Assembly (NCBI RefSeq): GCF_029168945.1
Contig: NC_083603.1
Coordinates: forward strand, 3,038,001-3,102,000
Direction: 5' to 3'
DNA length: 64,000 bases
DNA from: Cannabis sativa
Taxonomy: Eukaryota; Streptophyta; Magnoliopsida; Rosales; Cannabaceae
A model generated the notes under the pieces. It saw only the letters and a program-made list of their open reading frames with translations. It did not search any database and was not told the DNA's origin. A program made the translations under genes and the position numbers. Positions 24,117 to 35,096 of the stretch are shown in pieces. Numbering within the stretch: position 1 is the stretch's first letter; the number at the start of each line of letters is the position of its first letter.

Positions 24117-25627
24117 TCTATTTCGAACAAGGATGGTACTGAAAAAATGTTCTAAAAAAAAGTAAAACAAATACTGCAAAATGGTTGTACTATACTTAAT
24201 GAATGTATTAGGATTCTTTAAGGTCCACTCTAAAGATGCATTCCAAATAAATTTGCTCTATGTTTAAATTATTATTGTTATTATTACTACAATTCTCTAT
24301 TCTTTATTTTACCATATTATAGTTAGTATCTTGTTTTGAGCATTTGGTTTACTTACTAGGCTCTAGGTTCAAGTTAATGAAACTTTACTTGTAGAATTGC
24401 AACTTGCAAGTGAACTATCTAAAAATCTATAGGGATTCTTAGGTGAATGAACAAGAAAAAGGCACAAAAAGTCTTCTATGAGATCTATAAGGGAGAATGT
24501 GGGAACGTTGCTAGAGCAACCATTATTCTGAAAGGCATCTCGTAGAGTTGTCGTTGGCATACCCACAACATAACATTTGATCAGCACTATTTTACTCATA
24601 GTGCATTTGATATGCACTAAGTGCAGATTTTATATTTTGAATCTAATCCAATTTTAAAAAGTGCATGTAAAAATAAATGTTTAATTTTATTTTATATTGT
24701 ATGTAAAAAAGAAAATAAATTATATATAAGAATGAAATATATGGTTGATTTATTAAATTTTGAAATATATTTGTATTATATGTATTAAATTTTTAAATTA
24801 CTATTTTTTTATATTAAAATGTTATGTGTGAATTTGAATTAGATTAATTCCTTTTACATATCAATTAACATCAAATCCGTACAAGTACGTATATCTACAC
24901 TGCTAATTAAGTTAGATTGAATGGACTATTTTATAAATACTACTACAATAAATTTTGTCCTTTTTTATAAAAAAAATTGGAGTGCATTTTGGTATACTGT
25001 AAGTCTCATATAATATACTAGTTAGACCAATCCAATCATGATAATAAAAGAAAAGTATTTTATTTAAATGGTAAAAGACATCCATGTACCTAATATGTTA
25101 ATAAGGTGTTAAAATTCTAAGTGCAATTCAATATCGAGTATTACTTATTTTACTGACACTTGACACATTAAAGTGTTTCTCAACAATTCTCATTTATAAA
25201 TAGTATAGAAAAATTTTACAATGCACCCTCTAAAATGGTCCATCGATGCACTTTCTATCTGTTTCGACATTTGAAAAAAATTTGTAGTCTAATTTTTTTC
25301 AAAATCGTCTATATTGTAGTTATTTAGGACATTTTTGGACAATTTTGAAAAAGTCACAAAAACTTAACACGACAAAAAAAAAAGATTCAAGCAATTTATT
25401 TCACACACGTATAAAATAAAAAAATCTCTCATGCAACAAACTATTTAAACTCTTGTGGTAGGTATCATGGTGCATAGTAACAACACTAGACATCTTAAGG
25501 TGTCCAACACCTAACTCATATGGTAATAACGATATTAAATTGCACCAATAATGATATGTCATCTCTTGTGGTGCTTGACACATTAAAGTGTCCTTCAACA
25601 TTTCTTATTTTATATATGATATATTCT

Positions 25628-26405
25628 CATAAGAGTATTGCTATTGGGTACCAGTAGTGCCTAGCATCATCTAGAGGTGACACCCTACGATTGGTTATTA
25701 TTATATCCTAAAAAGGTATTACTAAGAAAATCTCCAATGGTACCATTTTTTAAAGAGAAGTGCTAAAAGGCGCCAATAATGTTTAGCACACTCATATGTG
25801 TCAATATCGCTATTGGTCCAATTAAGTATTAGGTATCATATATTTTAATATAATAACTTTTCAGGAGTATCCCTAGCTAACCGTAAGACCACATATCTAG
25901 AGGTACTAGGCACCACTGGTGCCCAATAACAATGTTTTTTTTTTTAAAAAAAAAAGTGCTAAAAATCTCCATATTATCCAAAAATATAATATTTTATTTT
26001 ATCTTTCTTCCACATTATTTTTTACACTCTTACTTATAAAAACATTATATATTTTTTACCGTTCAAAAATACTATAATTTTGATCCCACACATTATTATT
26101 TAATATATTATTTGTTTTAATTATAGATATTGGCACACTATTTATTTACCTTTAATTTTTTATTTTTTTTTTAAAAAGAGATAACATCAATGCGATGTAG
26201 TGACATCAACCAATTTTTTTATGATATCACATATTTACTTCAAACGATACAACATTCTTGTGTTTTGCCAAATAAGCAATTCACATAAGAAAGCACCCTC
26301 CAACATTTAATCATTGGAGATACTCTAAATTATATGAAATTTGATACTTAATTGCACCAATAGCGATATAACACCGAGGAAGGTACTAAGCACCACTAGT
26401 GCCTT
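25628..26405. repeat. Nested MITE cluster
   Basis: An outer copy of the ~190-bp MITE family is split into 25628-25728 and 26325-26405. Between them is a second element whose ends are 'atctccaatggt' and, inverted, 'atctccaatga', and inside that lies another full copy of the first family (about 25750-25945). At least three insertion events are therefore layered here. The exact target duplication of the middle element is not certain. Confidence 0.5.
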
Positions 26406-26407
26406 AA

Positions 26408-26610
26408 TTTTTTTTTTTCATTTTTACATTTTAAAGTAATTTCTTTTTTTGCATTTTTACGGACATTGAAACTCACATAGCAACTAATAGAGTAACTTAA
26501 ATTGCAACTAAATTTCACATAGCAATTCACATAAAAACCACCAAAGCAACTCAAACTGTAAATTTAAAAAAAAAAAATTAAAAAATTATATATGAAGTAA
26601 TTCACCTTGA
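26408..26610. repeat. ~210-bp dispersed repeat, second copy
   Basis: Matches the repeat in channel intron 1 (5155-5378): 'actaatagagtaacttaaattgc', 'atagcaattcacat' and 'agcaactcaaactgtaaattt', with flanking homopolymer tracts. Non-coding. Confidence 0.6.
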
Positions 26611-26833
26611 ACATTTCTCTTCTCTTAAATAAAATGGTATATGACACGTGTAATATGTGGTTGAAAAATTCAATATTTGCAAAAATGGGTCCGTTTAGAA
26701 CTTTTCTTGCATATTAAGTCAAGAATATTCACTCTCAAAACTCAGATCAAATCCAAAAATCCCAAATCCAAATCCAATCGAAGAAGAAGATTTCGAATCG
26801 GAATTCCAGCTCCGACTCCGACGATCGGAACCA

Positions 26834-29145
26834 ATGGCGCTTCAATGGATGATACTCACCTACGTAGTGGCAGCCGAAGCACTCTTAGCTATTCTCTTAA
26901 CTCTTCCTTCACCTAAGCTTCTCAAGAATCGCTTCGTCTCTTTGATCTCTCTCATACTCCAACCTTGCCTCTTCATCGTTCCCTTCGCCGGTTTTCAGCT
27001 CCTCGGTATGTAATTTTTGGTTTTATTCTGTTCTGTTTGGCATCCGAGAAAATTTTAAAATTTATTGATAGATAGATCTGTTTGGTTTTTTACTTTCTTT
27101 GTATTGAGTGTAGATATCTACTGGAAGAACGAGCATCGCTTGACGTGTACATCTGACATTTGTACGGCTACTGAGAGAGATCGATTTGAGAAAACTGTGA
27201 GTTTACTTAATTTTTGTTTGATTGAATTGAATTGAAGTTTGAATTTTTGGTTTTGTAAATCTTGAACTGAACTACTATGCCTTAAGAATGTTGTTGTTTG
27301 CTTAGGGAGAAATAGAGAATGTTTTTGCCTAATTTTTAATGGAAAAATTAAGGTTTTAGAAGGAATTAATAGTTGATTTGGTAGAACAGGTAGTGAAATT
27401 TGCCAAACCTGAAATACTAAAATTTGTAAAATAACCCGTTCAGAGTAAATCTATGGTTGTTTTGCGACCATTAGTCACAAAGTGTAATTCATGGTCGTTT
27501 CTGCCACCATACAAGGTCATTTTGCTAATAAAAATATTTGAATAGTCATTTTACTATAAAAGTTTTCGTGAAGGTTATTTTGCCAGAGAACTCAAAAAGG
27601 GACTCTTTAAGATTGTGGAGAAGTGTTTAATAAGGGGAAATAAATATAAAAGGTTTGATTTGATGCGATAACAAATTTATGATTTGAACTTATCTTAGTT
27701 TTGTGTAGAACTACCTATTTGGTTTGGTAGAAATGTATTGTAATTACAATAAGATTATTTTGGTTGACCTTTTATTTGGGTATTAAAAATGCACTCCATT
27801 ATTGATTAAAGGAGATCACTGTCATAGCAATTACTTCAAAATACACTGATTTGAAAATAAAATCTTTTGTTTTAAGAATCCAAATTAATAAACAGCTAAG
27901 ACACCCAAAACAGAGACATTCCATAACTTCCTCTTTCTTCCATAATACCAATAAATTACAATCCTTCCTTACTGACAAAACTCTTAGGATTGTGAGGACT
28001 AACCTTGTATACGTTTTCTCTTGGAAAGTCGGCCCTTGGTTGTTTAGAGGAGAAAGTTATGTACTTTAGTTGTAGTTTTGGTGGTTGATGAGTATAAATA
28101 GGAAGGACACATGTTGGGGAGGAGTATTGGGATTTCGGAAGTGAGTTGAGGAGAGACCAGGCTCTTGAAATCCTGTAGAGTTAATATTTTGTTCACGGTT
28201 CTTGGAGAGTTTCTTGTATTGGAACTATTTTCTTTTTAATAAAACTGCGATTTTTTGCTTAGCTTCTTTTTATTTTTCCTATTATTCTGCTCTGTAAGTG
28301 TTCCTATCACTGTGTTTCTGATGTTTTGTGCCTTTATTTTTGTTAATGTGTGTTCATTATAGAAGTAGCAACGAGAGAAATAACTAAATATAACACTGCC
28401 AGTTGGCAACCTCACTTTCTTTAAGCTCCTTTTTTGTTTCTCCTTCTCCCACTTAAGAGATTGAATACAATTCTTCACATCTATTTTGTGAGAATCACCC
28501 AACAAGGGTTGCTCAAATGGTCAGACATTTAGTTTGCTCCAACAAGATTCAGGTCGAGTCTCCTAGGTACCTACCTAGCAATTGATATAGTTTTTTGGTC
28601 TCCAAATATTGTTCGGTTAGGCGGAAAATCTAGATTTATCTTTACCTTAAGAGTTGGTAGTCTTTATCAGTTTTTGTTTTACGGATATGTTATTTAGCTC
28701 ACTTAAGTTAATTTTTATATTCGTTTATGATATATGTATAGTTTGCTTGTTTTGGCCTTTCTTAGTGTGTTGCTCTTCTCTTTATCCTCAGAAACTTATG
28801 TTTCTTATTTGGTGAATCAATCAATAACTTAGTTTAAACCTTACTACTTCAATCCTCAAAAGTTTATTTAATTTCGATTACTCTTAACGCGGTCTTTATG
28901 ATTTTCAGACCTACAAAGCTCAAAGGAATGTAATTCTCTGCGCTGCTGCTGTCATTCTTTATTGGTAATGTTAAAAATGCATTCATTCTACTGCCATCAT
29001 CTTGAGAAAACTCTTCCTTTGAAATCCAATGCTTTACTAAGTTCTGTTTCCGGGTTTCGGTTGCAGGTGCCTTCACCGCATTTGCAAGTACCACAAAGAT
29101 ATTCAAGCCTTGGAGGAAGTCGAGAAGCGATACAAGGATCAGTAA
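26834..29145 (+). CDS. Short BAP31-like ER membrane protein
   Basis: Small plant relative of B-cell-receptor-associated protein 31, an endoplasmic-reticulum membrane protein linked to cargo export and quality control. Exons: 26834-27005, 27114-27196, 28909-28964 and 29067-29145, all in frame, giving 129 residues, the usual length of the short plant form. It starts MALQWMILTYVV. Hydrophobic helices lie at about 5-25, 35-57 and 92-110, with a lumen/cytosol loop containing DIYWKNEHRLTC and a conserved TERDR. It ends in a charged tail, EEVEKRYKDQ. It is preceded by a desulfhydrase paralogue on the same strand, the same order as the broken copy at 17.4 kb. No regulation is readable beyond an AT-rich promoter. 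Confidence 0.92.
28505..28625 (+). repeat. Possible tRNA-derived SINE fragment in intron 2
   Basis: 'gggttgctcaaatggtcagac' followed by 'caggtcgagtctcctaggtacc' is spaced like the A and B boxes of a tRNA-derived SINE, and 'cctaggtacctacctagc' is a common feature of plant SINEs. No clear poly-A tail or target duplication was seen, so the call is weak. Confidence 0.3.
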
Positions 29146-31617
29146 GAGGTTTATATCTCATACCCTTTATAAATTAGATGCAGTTGATCGAGCCGACAGT
29201 CTTTTTTTTTCGGATTAAAAAAATGAAACTCTCTTTAGGGTGGCATGTTGTATTATCTACTTGTGTTTTTTTCTTCTGAATCTGGTTTTAATGGCCTGTA
29301 GTGTTGACCCCATATCAATTTCCTTGATTCCCACCTCTTTTTCTTAACTAAAGAAAAGTATAAAAACAGTAATAGATATTAAAATAGCTTGATTTTTTTT
29401 TTTAATTAGTTTGAAACTTTTATTATTGCAAATCAGTAGTGAGAGACAAACCTCATACTATAATTACAATCTTGGAATACATAAGCAGCACGAGCCAAAT
29501 AATTGGTAGCGCCTTGCAGATCATTTGACAAAAACAAGTGAAATATTGTTTAAACTATGATCGAGCATTTAGGAGAATTCGTTTGTATCTCACACCAAAA
29601 AGTGAAGCACAACCTCCTTTAGCTTGATTCTTATTAAGGAAATGCTATATTATAATAAAATAATGGTTATTTAGTATTTTTGCTTCCCTTAGTTCGAGAA
29701 TAGGGGTGTGCATAGGGTGGGTGTATTGGGTTTTGGGTTTTTGGATTTGGGTGTGTAGAATTAGTATGCCGAACTTGCCTATTTATGTAACTAGGTTTTT
29801 GGATTTTGGGTGTGGGTTGGATCGGGTTCGGGTGGGTTTTGATCGGGTTTCAGGTTGGGCTGGCCGTTTTATTATTTTTTTTTGGAAAGTATCATTTATT
29901 TTATACATTTTTTCATTAAAAAAATAGTGAAAATGAAAAAAAAAAAAAAGAAAAGAAAAATAATATATCATTGTTTAGAATTAGGGTTTTTTTTTTTTTT
30001 TTAGTTTATTTTTTTAGAAAATGTATAAAAATAATTGAAATATACATATATGTTTTTGGGTAGCTTCAGGTATAATTCAACTTTTTTGGGTATTAAATTA
30101 ATGAAACCCAAATCGGCCCGGTGGGTAAGCGGGTGTAACCCGAACTTGTCCTATAATTTTTTAAACCCATGTATTTTTTGAGTTTTTTGGGTTTTGGGTC
30201 GGGTGAGTTTGTCGGGTGGGTGAATTTTCGAGTGTAAATGTGACGCTCTAATGACCTATACATTATTGTGTTTCTTGAATTTTGTTGCTAGTTAAAAATA
30301 GTCTATGAACTATTCACAATATTGTGAAGTGGTTATTTTATTAAGTTTTGTTATATGTGGTAAACAGAATGATAACGTGACTGTTTAGATAATTGTCACA
30401 TAAGCGCTGTGTTTGTAATTAATTTGAAAAAAAAAATATTTTTAATTTAGTTTTACTTAACTTTTTTTAATCTTTATCTGATTTTAGTATGATCATATTT
30501 TAATAGATTTTTAGTATGATATTTTTTTAAAATACAAATTTTAAATTATACATGCCGCAATGATATGGAAATTATTTAAATAATCACATCATCATTTTGT
30601 TAATTAATGTGATAAAATTTGATAACTATTTTATAATATTAGGTATAGTTCATGGACCATTTTGAACGGAATAAAAAAATTTAGGGACACAATAGTAAAA
30701 TTTTTAAATATAGCTTAAAATAATTGTGTACCTAACTATAATTGTTAATGAATTATATTGCATGTGACAAATATATCTATTCTATATAAAGTGTGCCTAT
30801 ATAATATAATTTTTGGTTTATGGGAAATTATTAAGTGATTTTTTTTTTTAAATGAAAAAAAAACAACAAATTATTAGATCTTGCCACGTAAAGGGTTTTC
30901 ATGCATGTAGTTAGGTTTAGTAAATTTTGTCAAATTTTACTTCATCCTTAGTTATTAAGTTTTTTTTTTTTCCATTTTATTGTAACATAACGTAACCCTA
31001 TTTTTGTTGATTTTTTTTTTAAGCTATATAATGAACTTTGTTGTATTAATGTATATTTTCCTAATAATAATAATAATAATAAATAAAGGGCTAACGCTAA
31101 GGGTGTTTATCAAACCATCTCACTCCATATAAAAAAATACAGTTTGAAATCCTTCATAATGGTGCAGTGCAGTTTACGGTTTTGAATTTAATAATTGCAA
31201 TTTAAACTGCATGGTACTATATATAACAAATTTACCAATATGTATATAATATAATTTTTATTCTTTTTTCATGAAAAAATAAAATATAACATATGTACAT
31301 ATTATATTTTTTTAGAGACAATTTAATATAATGACTTGATGATTAATATATATGTTATGATATTAAAACTTTAATAATTTTTTTTTGTATTGTTAAGACT
31401 TTATAGATTAAATTTAAATTTTTATTATAATGTTCGATAATGATGATAGTGTAAACTGCTCAAAGCGCACTGTACCACATTGCATTTTTGCGGTGTGATT
31501 TTTACAGTCTTAAGATCTCGCAATGCGGTTGCTGTTTGAGAACTTACAAAAATCGCATATGCGATTTGGTTTGAAAAAAGGATCACAACTCGTACCACCC
31601 ACACCGCAAACACTCCT
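29146..31617. other. Intergenic, no gene seen
   Basis: This includes a G/T-rich block at 29700-30240 ('gggttttgggtttttgg' and 'gtcgggtgggtg' type motifs). Its left end, TAGGGGTGTGCATAGGG, resembles the termini of a common plant hAT-like repeat; the opposite end is unclear. The rest is AT-rich and anonymous, with a TAA run near 31063-31082. Confidence 0.45.
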
Positions 31618-32768
31618 AGTTAATATCATTTTGAATTTTATATGTTGTAAAAGTTACCAATTGAACTCTCTATTTTGTAAAAAGACAAATTAGACTGTAT
31701 TTTTTAAAATAGAACAAAATAGTATCATAAGCTCAATTTTTAATATTTTTTTTAACATAACTAACTTGAAGACAATGTTTAACTCAGACATATGCAGATG
31801 TATCTAGTTTTGTCATAATAACTATAGATGGAGTAAATTTTTATTTTGACAAAAAAATCAATTTAGAAAATTATTTTGTACCATTTTAAAAGGGAAATTT
31901 GATTTTCTATACTTAAAAAATTAAAATATTTTATTCTTAAACCAATACATTTTAAACTAATAAAAATATGTCACTTTTCTCAAAACCCCAAAAATACCCC
32001 TCAAACTCTCACAGCATCTCTCTTTCTCTCTCTATCTCGGCATCCCACACCCCAGGTCCAATGGTCAGACCATGGGGTCAGACCAATCGGACCCATCGGA
32101 CCCCATGGTCCGACCATCGGACTTGGGGCTTTTTTTTTTTTTCATTCGATTTGAGAGAGACGAAGAGAGAGAGGGTCTGATGGTTGGACCATGGGTCCGA
32201 TGGGTCCGATTGGTCGGACCCCATGGTCCGACCATCAGACCTGGGGCTTTTTTTTTTTGTTTTGTTTTCGATTTGATGGACCAGCGGTGAAGAGGGGGCC
32301 TGGGATTCGTGGGCTTCGATTGTCGGTGATGAGGGGGCCTGGGATTCGTGGGACCAGCAGTGACCTGGGCTTCGACCGTCGTTCGGGTTGGGGTTGGGAT
32401 TCGTGGGTGCCGTGGGTTGAGCGTGGGTGAGGGTCGTTTGGGTTGGGGTTTTCGTGGGTGAGGGTGGTTCGGGTTAGGGTTGATCGTGGGTGAGGGTTTT
32501 CGTGGGTGAGGGTGGTTCGGGTTGGGGTTGATCGTGGGTGAAGCATTTACAAATGGGAGGGGTAGTTTTGAAAAATTGGTAAAATGGTCATACATTACAA
32601 ATTTTAACAAGTATGCATTTAAGAAAAAAATTATAAAGTTCTGTAGGTATGAAAATTCAAATTTTCCTTTTAAAAAATACAGAATTTAATTTATCATTTA
32701 ACAAAACAAACAATCAAATCCGTAACTTTTACAAAACACGTGGTGTAAAATAAAATGGCATTATAAAT
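31618..32768. mobile_element. Mutator-like foldback MITE split by a GC-rich element
   Basis: The left arm (about 31640-31770) and right arm (32675-32750) match the element at 2760-3133: 'aaaagttaccaattg', 'gactgtattttttaaaatag' and inverted 'aaaaaatacag', 'tttatcatttaac', 'gtaacttttacaaaacac'. Removing the inserted element leaves about 367 bases, close to the 374 of the uninterrupted copy. Its own target duplication could not be found. Confidence 0.7.
31892..32667. mobile_element. Inverted-repeat element A with GC-rich minisatellites
   Basis: Terminal inverted repeats GGGAAATTTGATTTTCTA and, at the other end, GAAAATTCAAATTTTCC. TTTTAAAA directly abuts both ends. The interior is strikingly G+C-rich against AT-rich surroundings and is built of short repeats. 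At 32050-32250 there are direct and inverted 'ccatggtccgaccatc' units, each followed by 'tggggc' and a T run. At 32410-32540 there is a tandem of roughly 48-base units ('cgtgggtgagggtggttcgg'). Long reading frames on both strands are by-products of the repeats. It sits inside the Mutator-like MITE at 31618-32768 and is related to 51101-51918. Confidence 0.75.
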
Positions 32769-33202
32769 AAAATAAAGAAAAATTGTTATTAGTGTACAAT
32801 TTTATTTTCTTAAAATGTTAGTATTCAAAGGAGTTCAACTAAAATGGAGTTCATGATTCCAAGAAAATAAAATAAAAAATCATAGAAACTACCAAATGCT
32901 CAACAACTTTAATAATAAATTGGATTAAGCATTGACTTCTTATACTTTCTTTCTTGTGTTGTGATAATATCCCAATGGAGTCCTCCAAGTCTTTTACACA
33001 ATAATATCAATAAAATACATCCATTTTTCAATAATATATTTGATTAGATGGAAAAAAAAAAAAGAAAAAGAAAAAGAAAAATCGATCACTACTCACTACT
33101 TTTCCTCCTTCCCAATTTTGCAACTTTTGATCAAAAAAAATTCTGAGCAAAACCTCTCTCTTTGATCAGTGAATAATGTCTCAAATTTTCAATATTTCAA
33201 CA

Positions 33203-35096
33203 TGTTGAAATTTATTTTACCAGGATCTTAGATCTACTCACAAGTATGTTTATTAACATCCTAAATATGAACTTTCTAAAACGATAAAATAAACACATAT
33301 AAAGTTTAAGAAACCTTACATTGAGTGCAGCGGAATAATATGACTCCTTCCGTTCAGATATCTAGCCCTTGATTCCTTTCTGTAGCAGAGCATTATCAAT
33401 ATCTGAACCTGGATCTCTTTCTCTGAATCCTTGATCTTGAATCTCCTTTCTTGATGATCTTTCTTCACGATCTTCCTCACTATGATTGAGGTATCAACTT
33501 GATGTGTGTGGGCACTACAATCAACTTTAGAGAGGTTCGAAATATTGAGGAAGAAAAGAGAGAGAGAGTGGCGGCTAGAGAAGAGAGTGGAGGCTCAGGT
33601 TTTTCTGATTCAGAAAGTGTGTTATTTTCCTGAAGCCTTCACTATCTATTTATAGCATTCCTCTAGGGTTTGATTTGAATTATATGGCATTAAAATAATG
33701 AAAAAAATCATTTAAAAAAGCTACAAAGGTGGCCGACCATACACTTAATGGATTGGGCCTTGGGCTTTGCAATTTTGCAATTTTAACACCTTTTGTATCT
33801 GATTTTCTCAAAAATGCCAATTTCCTAATTCAATCATTTAAATGCCAATTCTAACTATTTAATAACTATAAATAATTATTAAATAATATTGTCATTTATC
33901 ATATTTATTAATTGAACCATACAAAGTATCATAATTAACAAATATGCCCCTTTTTTATAAACTCTTTTCTTTACAATTTCGCCCTTACTTAGTGAAAATT
34001 TCACAAATAGACATAGTCTAACTTGTGAATTATAATTGATTAATCAAAACCAATTACATGAGTCTTACAAGCAATATTATCTCAACTAGTGGGGGGACCA
34101 TGGGTCATATATAAGGAGCTTCCAATAAGTAGATCAAGAATTTAGCACTAAAATTCACTAACTTATTAATTCTTCGTTGAATCCACGCATAGAACTTAGA
34201 ATTGCACTCTCAGTATATAGAATGCTCTATATGTTCCACCATATAGACACATCATTAGTTATCCATTGTTATAATCCTAATGTGATCAATTATCCTCTAT
34301 ATGAATGATCTACACCTTTGTAAAGGGATTAAATTACCGGGTTACACCCACAATGTATTTATTCCTTAAAACACTTGACCCGTATAAATGATATTTCAGC
34401 TAATGTGAAATGAGTACTCCACCATTTATGTTCGTTTGGTCAAGCTCGAAGGAGATCATCCTTTGCTTACTATTCGTAGGATAAGTATAGATTCCATGTT
34501 TATGATAGCGCTCCCACTCAATTGCACTACGAGTGTTCCCAAAATGTACGTATCACCCACGACCTAAAAGTAGGCTTAACTAACAAAATCAAAGAACACG
34601 AATAGCCTTTCAAGATTGAGCTTTAATCATATCAGGATTAAGATCATTTGATCTAGGATCAACTAAGGCTATATTGACTTGAATAGATATTACGGTATGT
34701 GTAATAAATCTAAGTCAAAGTTCAATATTGGTCCCTTAGATGCATACTCCATGCATCCAACTTTGAAACTTTACTTTAACCAATGCTCTGGAAAGAACAT
34801 AGTATTTCTCCAAATACAAGTAAACTCTTGTTGTAGATTATCATATCGGTAAAACCCTATGTCGATAAATCTAGGAAACTTTATTCACATAGTCATGTTT
34901 ACTTTCCAATGTGTTGACGACACAATAAACAGGATCAAGTATGTGAAAAGGGTTTCAGATGAATTTATACATTATGTACATATAATCATGAAATAAATCA
35001 TGTGAACCATGCAACATTAAATGTTATTTCGATCTATATTAATGAGTAAATACGATTATATTGAAATGAGTTTTATTTAGGGCATAAAACCCAACA
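33203..35096 (-). repeat. Left LTR (3' LTR in element orientation)
   Basis: 1,894 bases bounded by TGTTG and CAACA and matching 41379-43258 throughout. Because the element is on the minus strand, this is the downstream LTR. The polypurine tract lies just inside it at 35097-35110. Confidence 0.9.

Larger units (their letters stand above)
24117..26675. other. Repeat-rich intergenic region
   Basis: No gene is supported. It contains MITE-family fragments near 25085-25200 and 25440-25620, a nested cluster at 25628-26405 and a 210-bp dispersed repeat at 26408-26610. The first 250 bases are the 3' flank of the desulfhydrase paralogue. Confidence 0.5.

Noticed and set aside
29700..30240. Telomere-like G/T-rich tract
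   Set aside because: Motifs such as gggttttggg are irregular, and the plant telomere unit TTTAGGG is not tandemly repeated. Better explained as a degenerate dispersed repeat.
32065..32610. 181-codon minus-strand frame, Pro/Asn/Thr-rich
   Set aside because: It lies wholly within the GC-rich tandem arrays of element A. Frames are open on both strands because repeats lack stops; there is no domain or splice partner.
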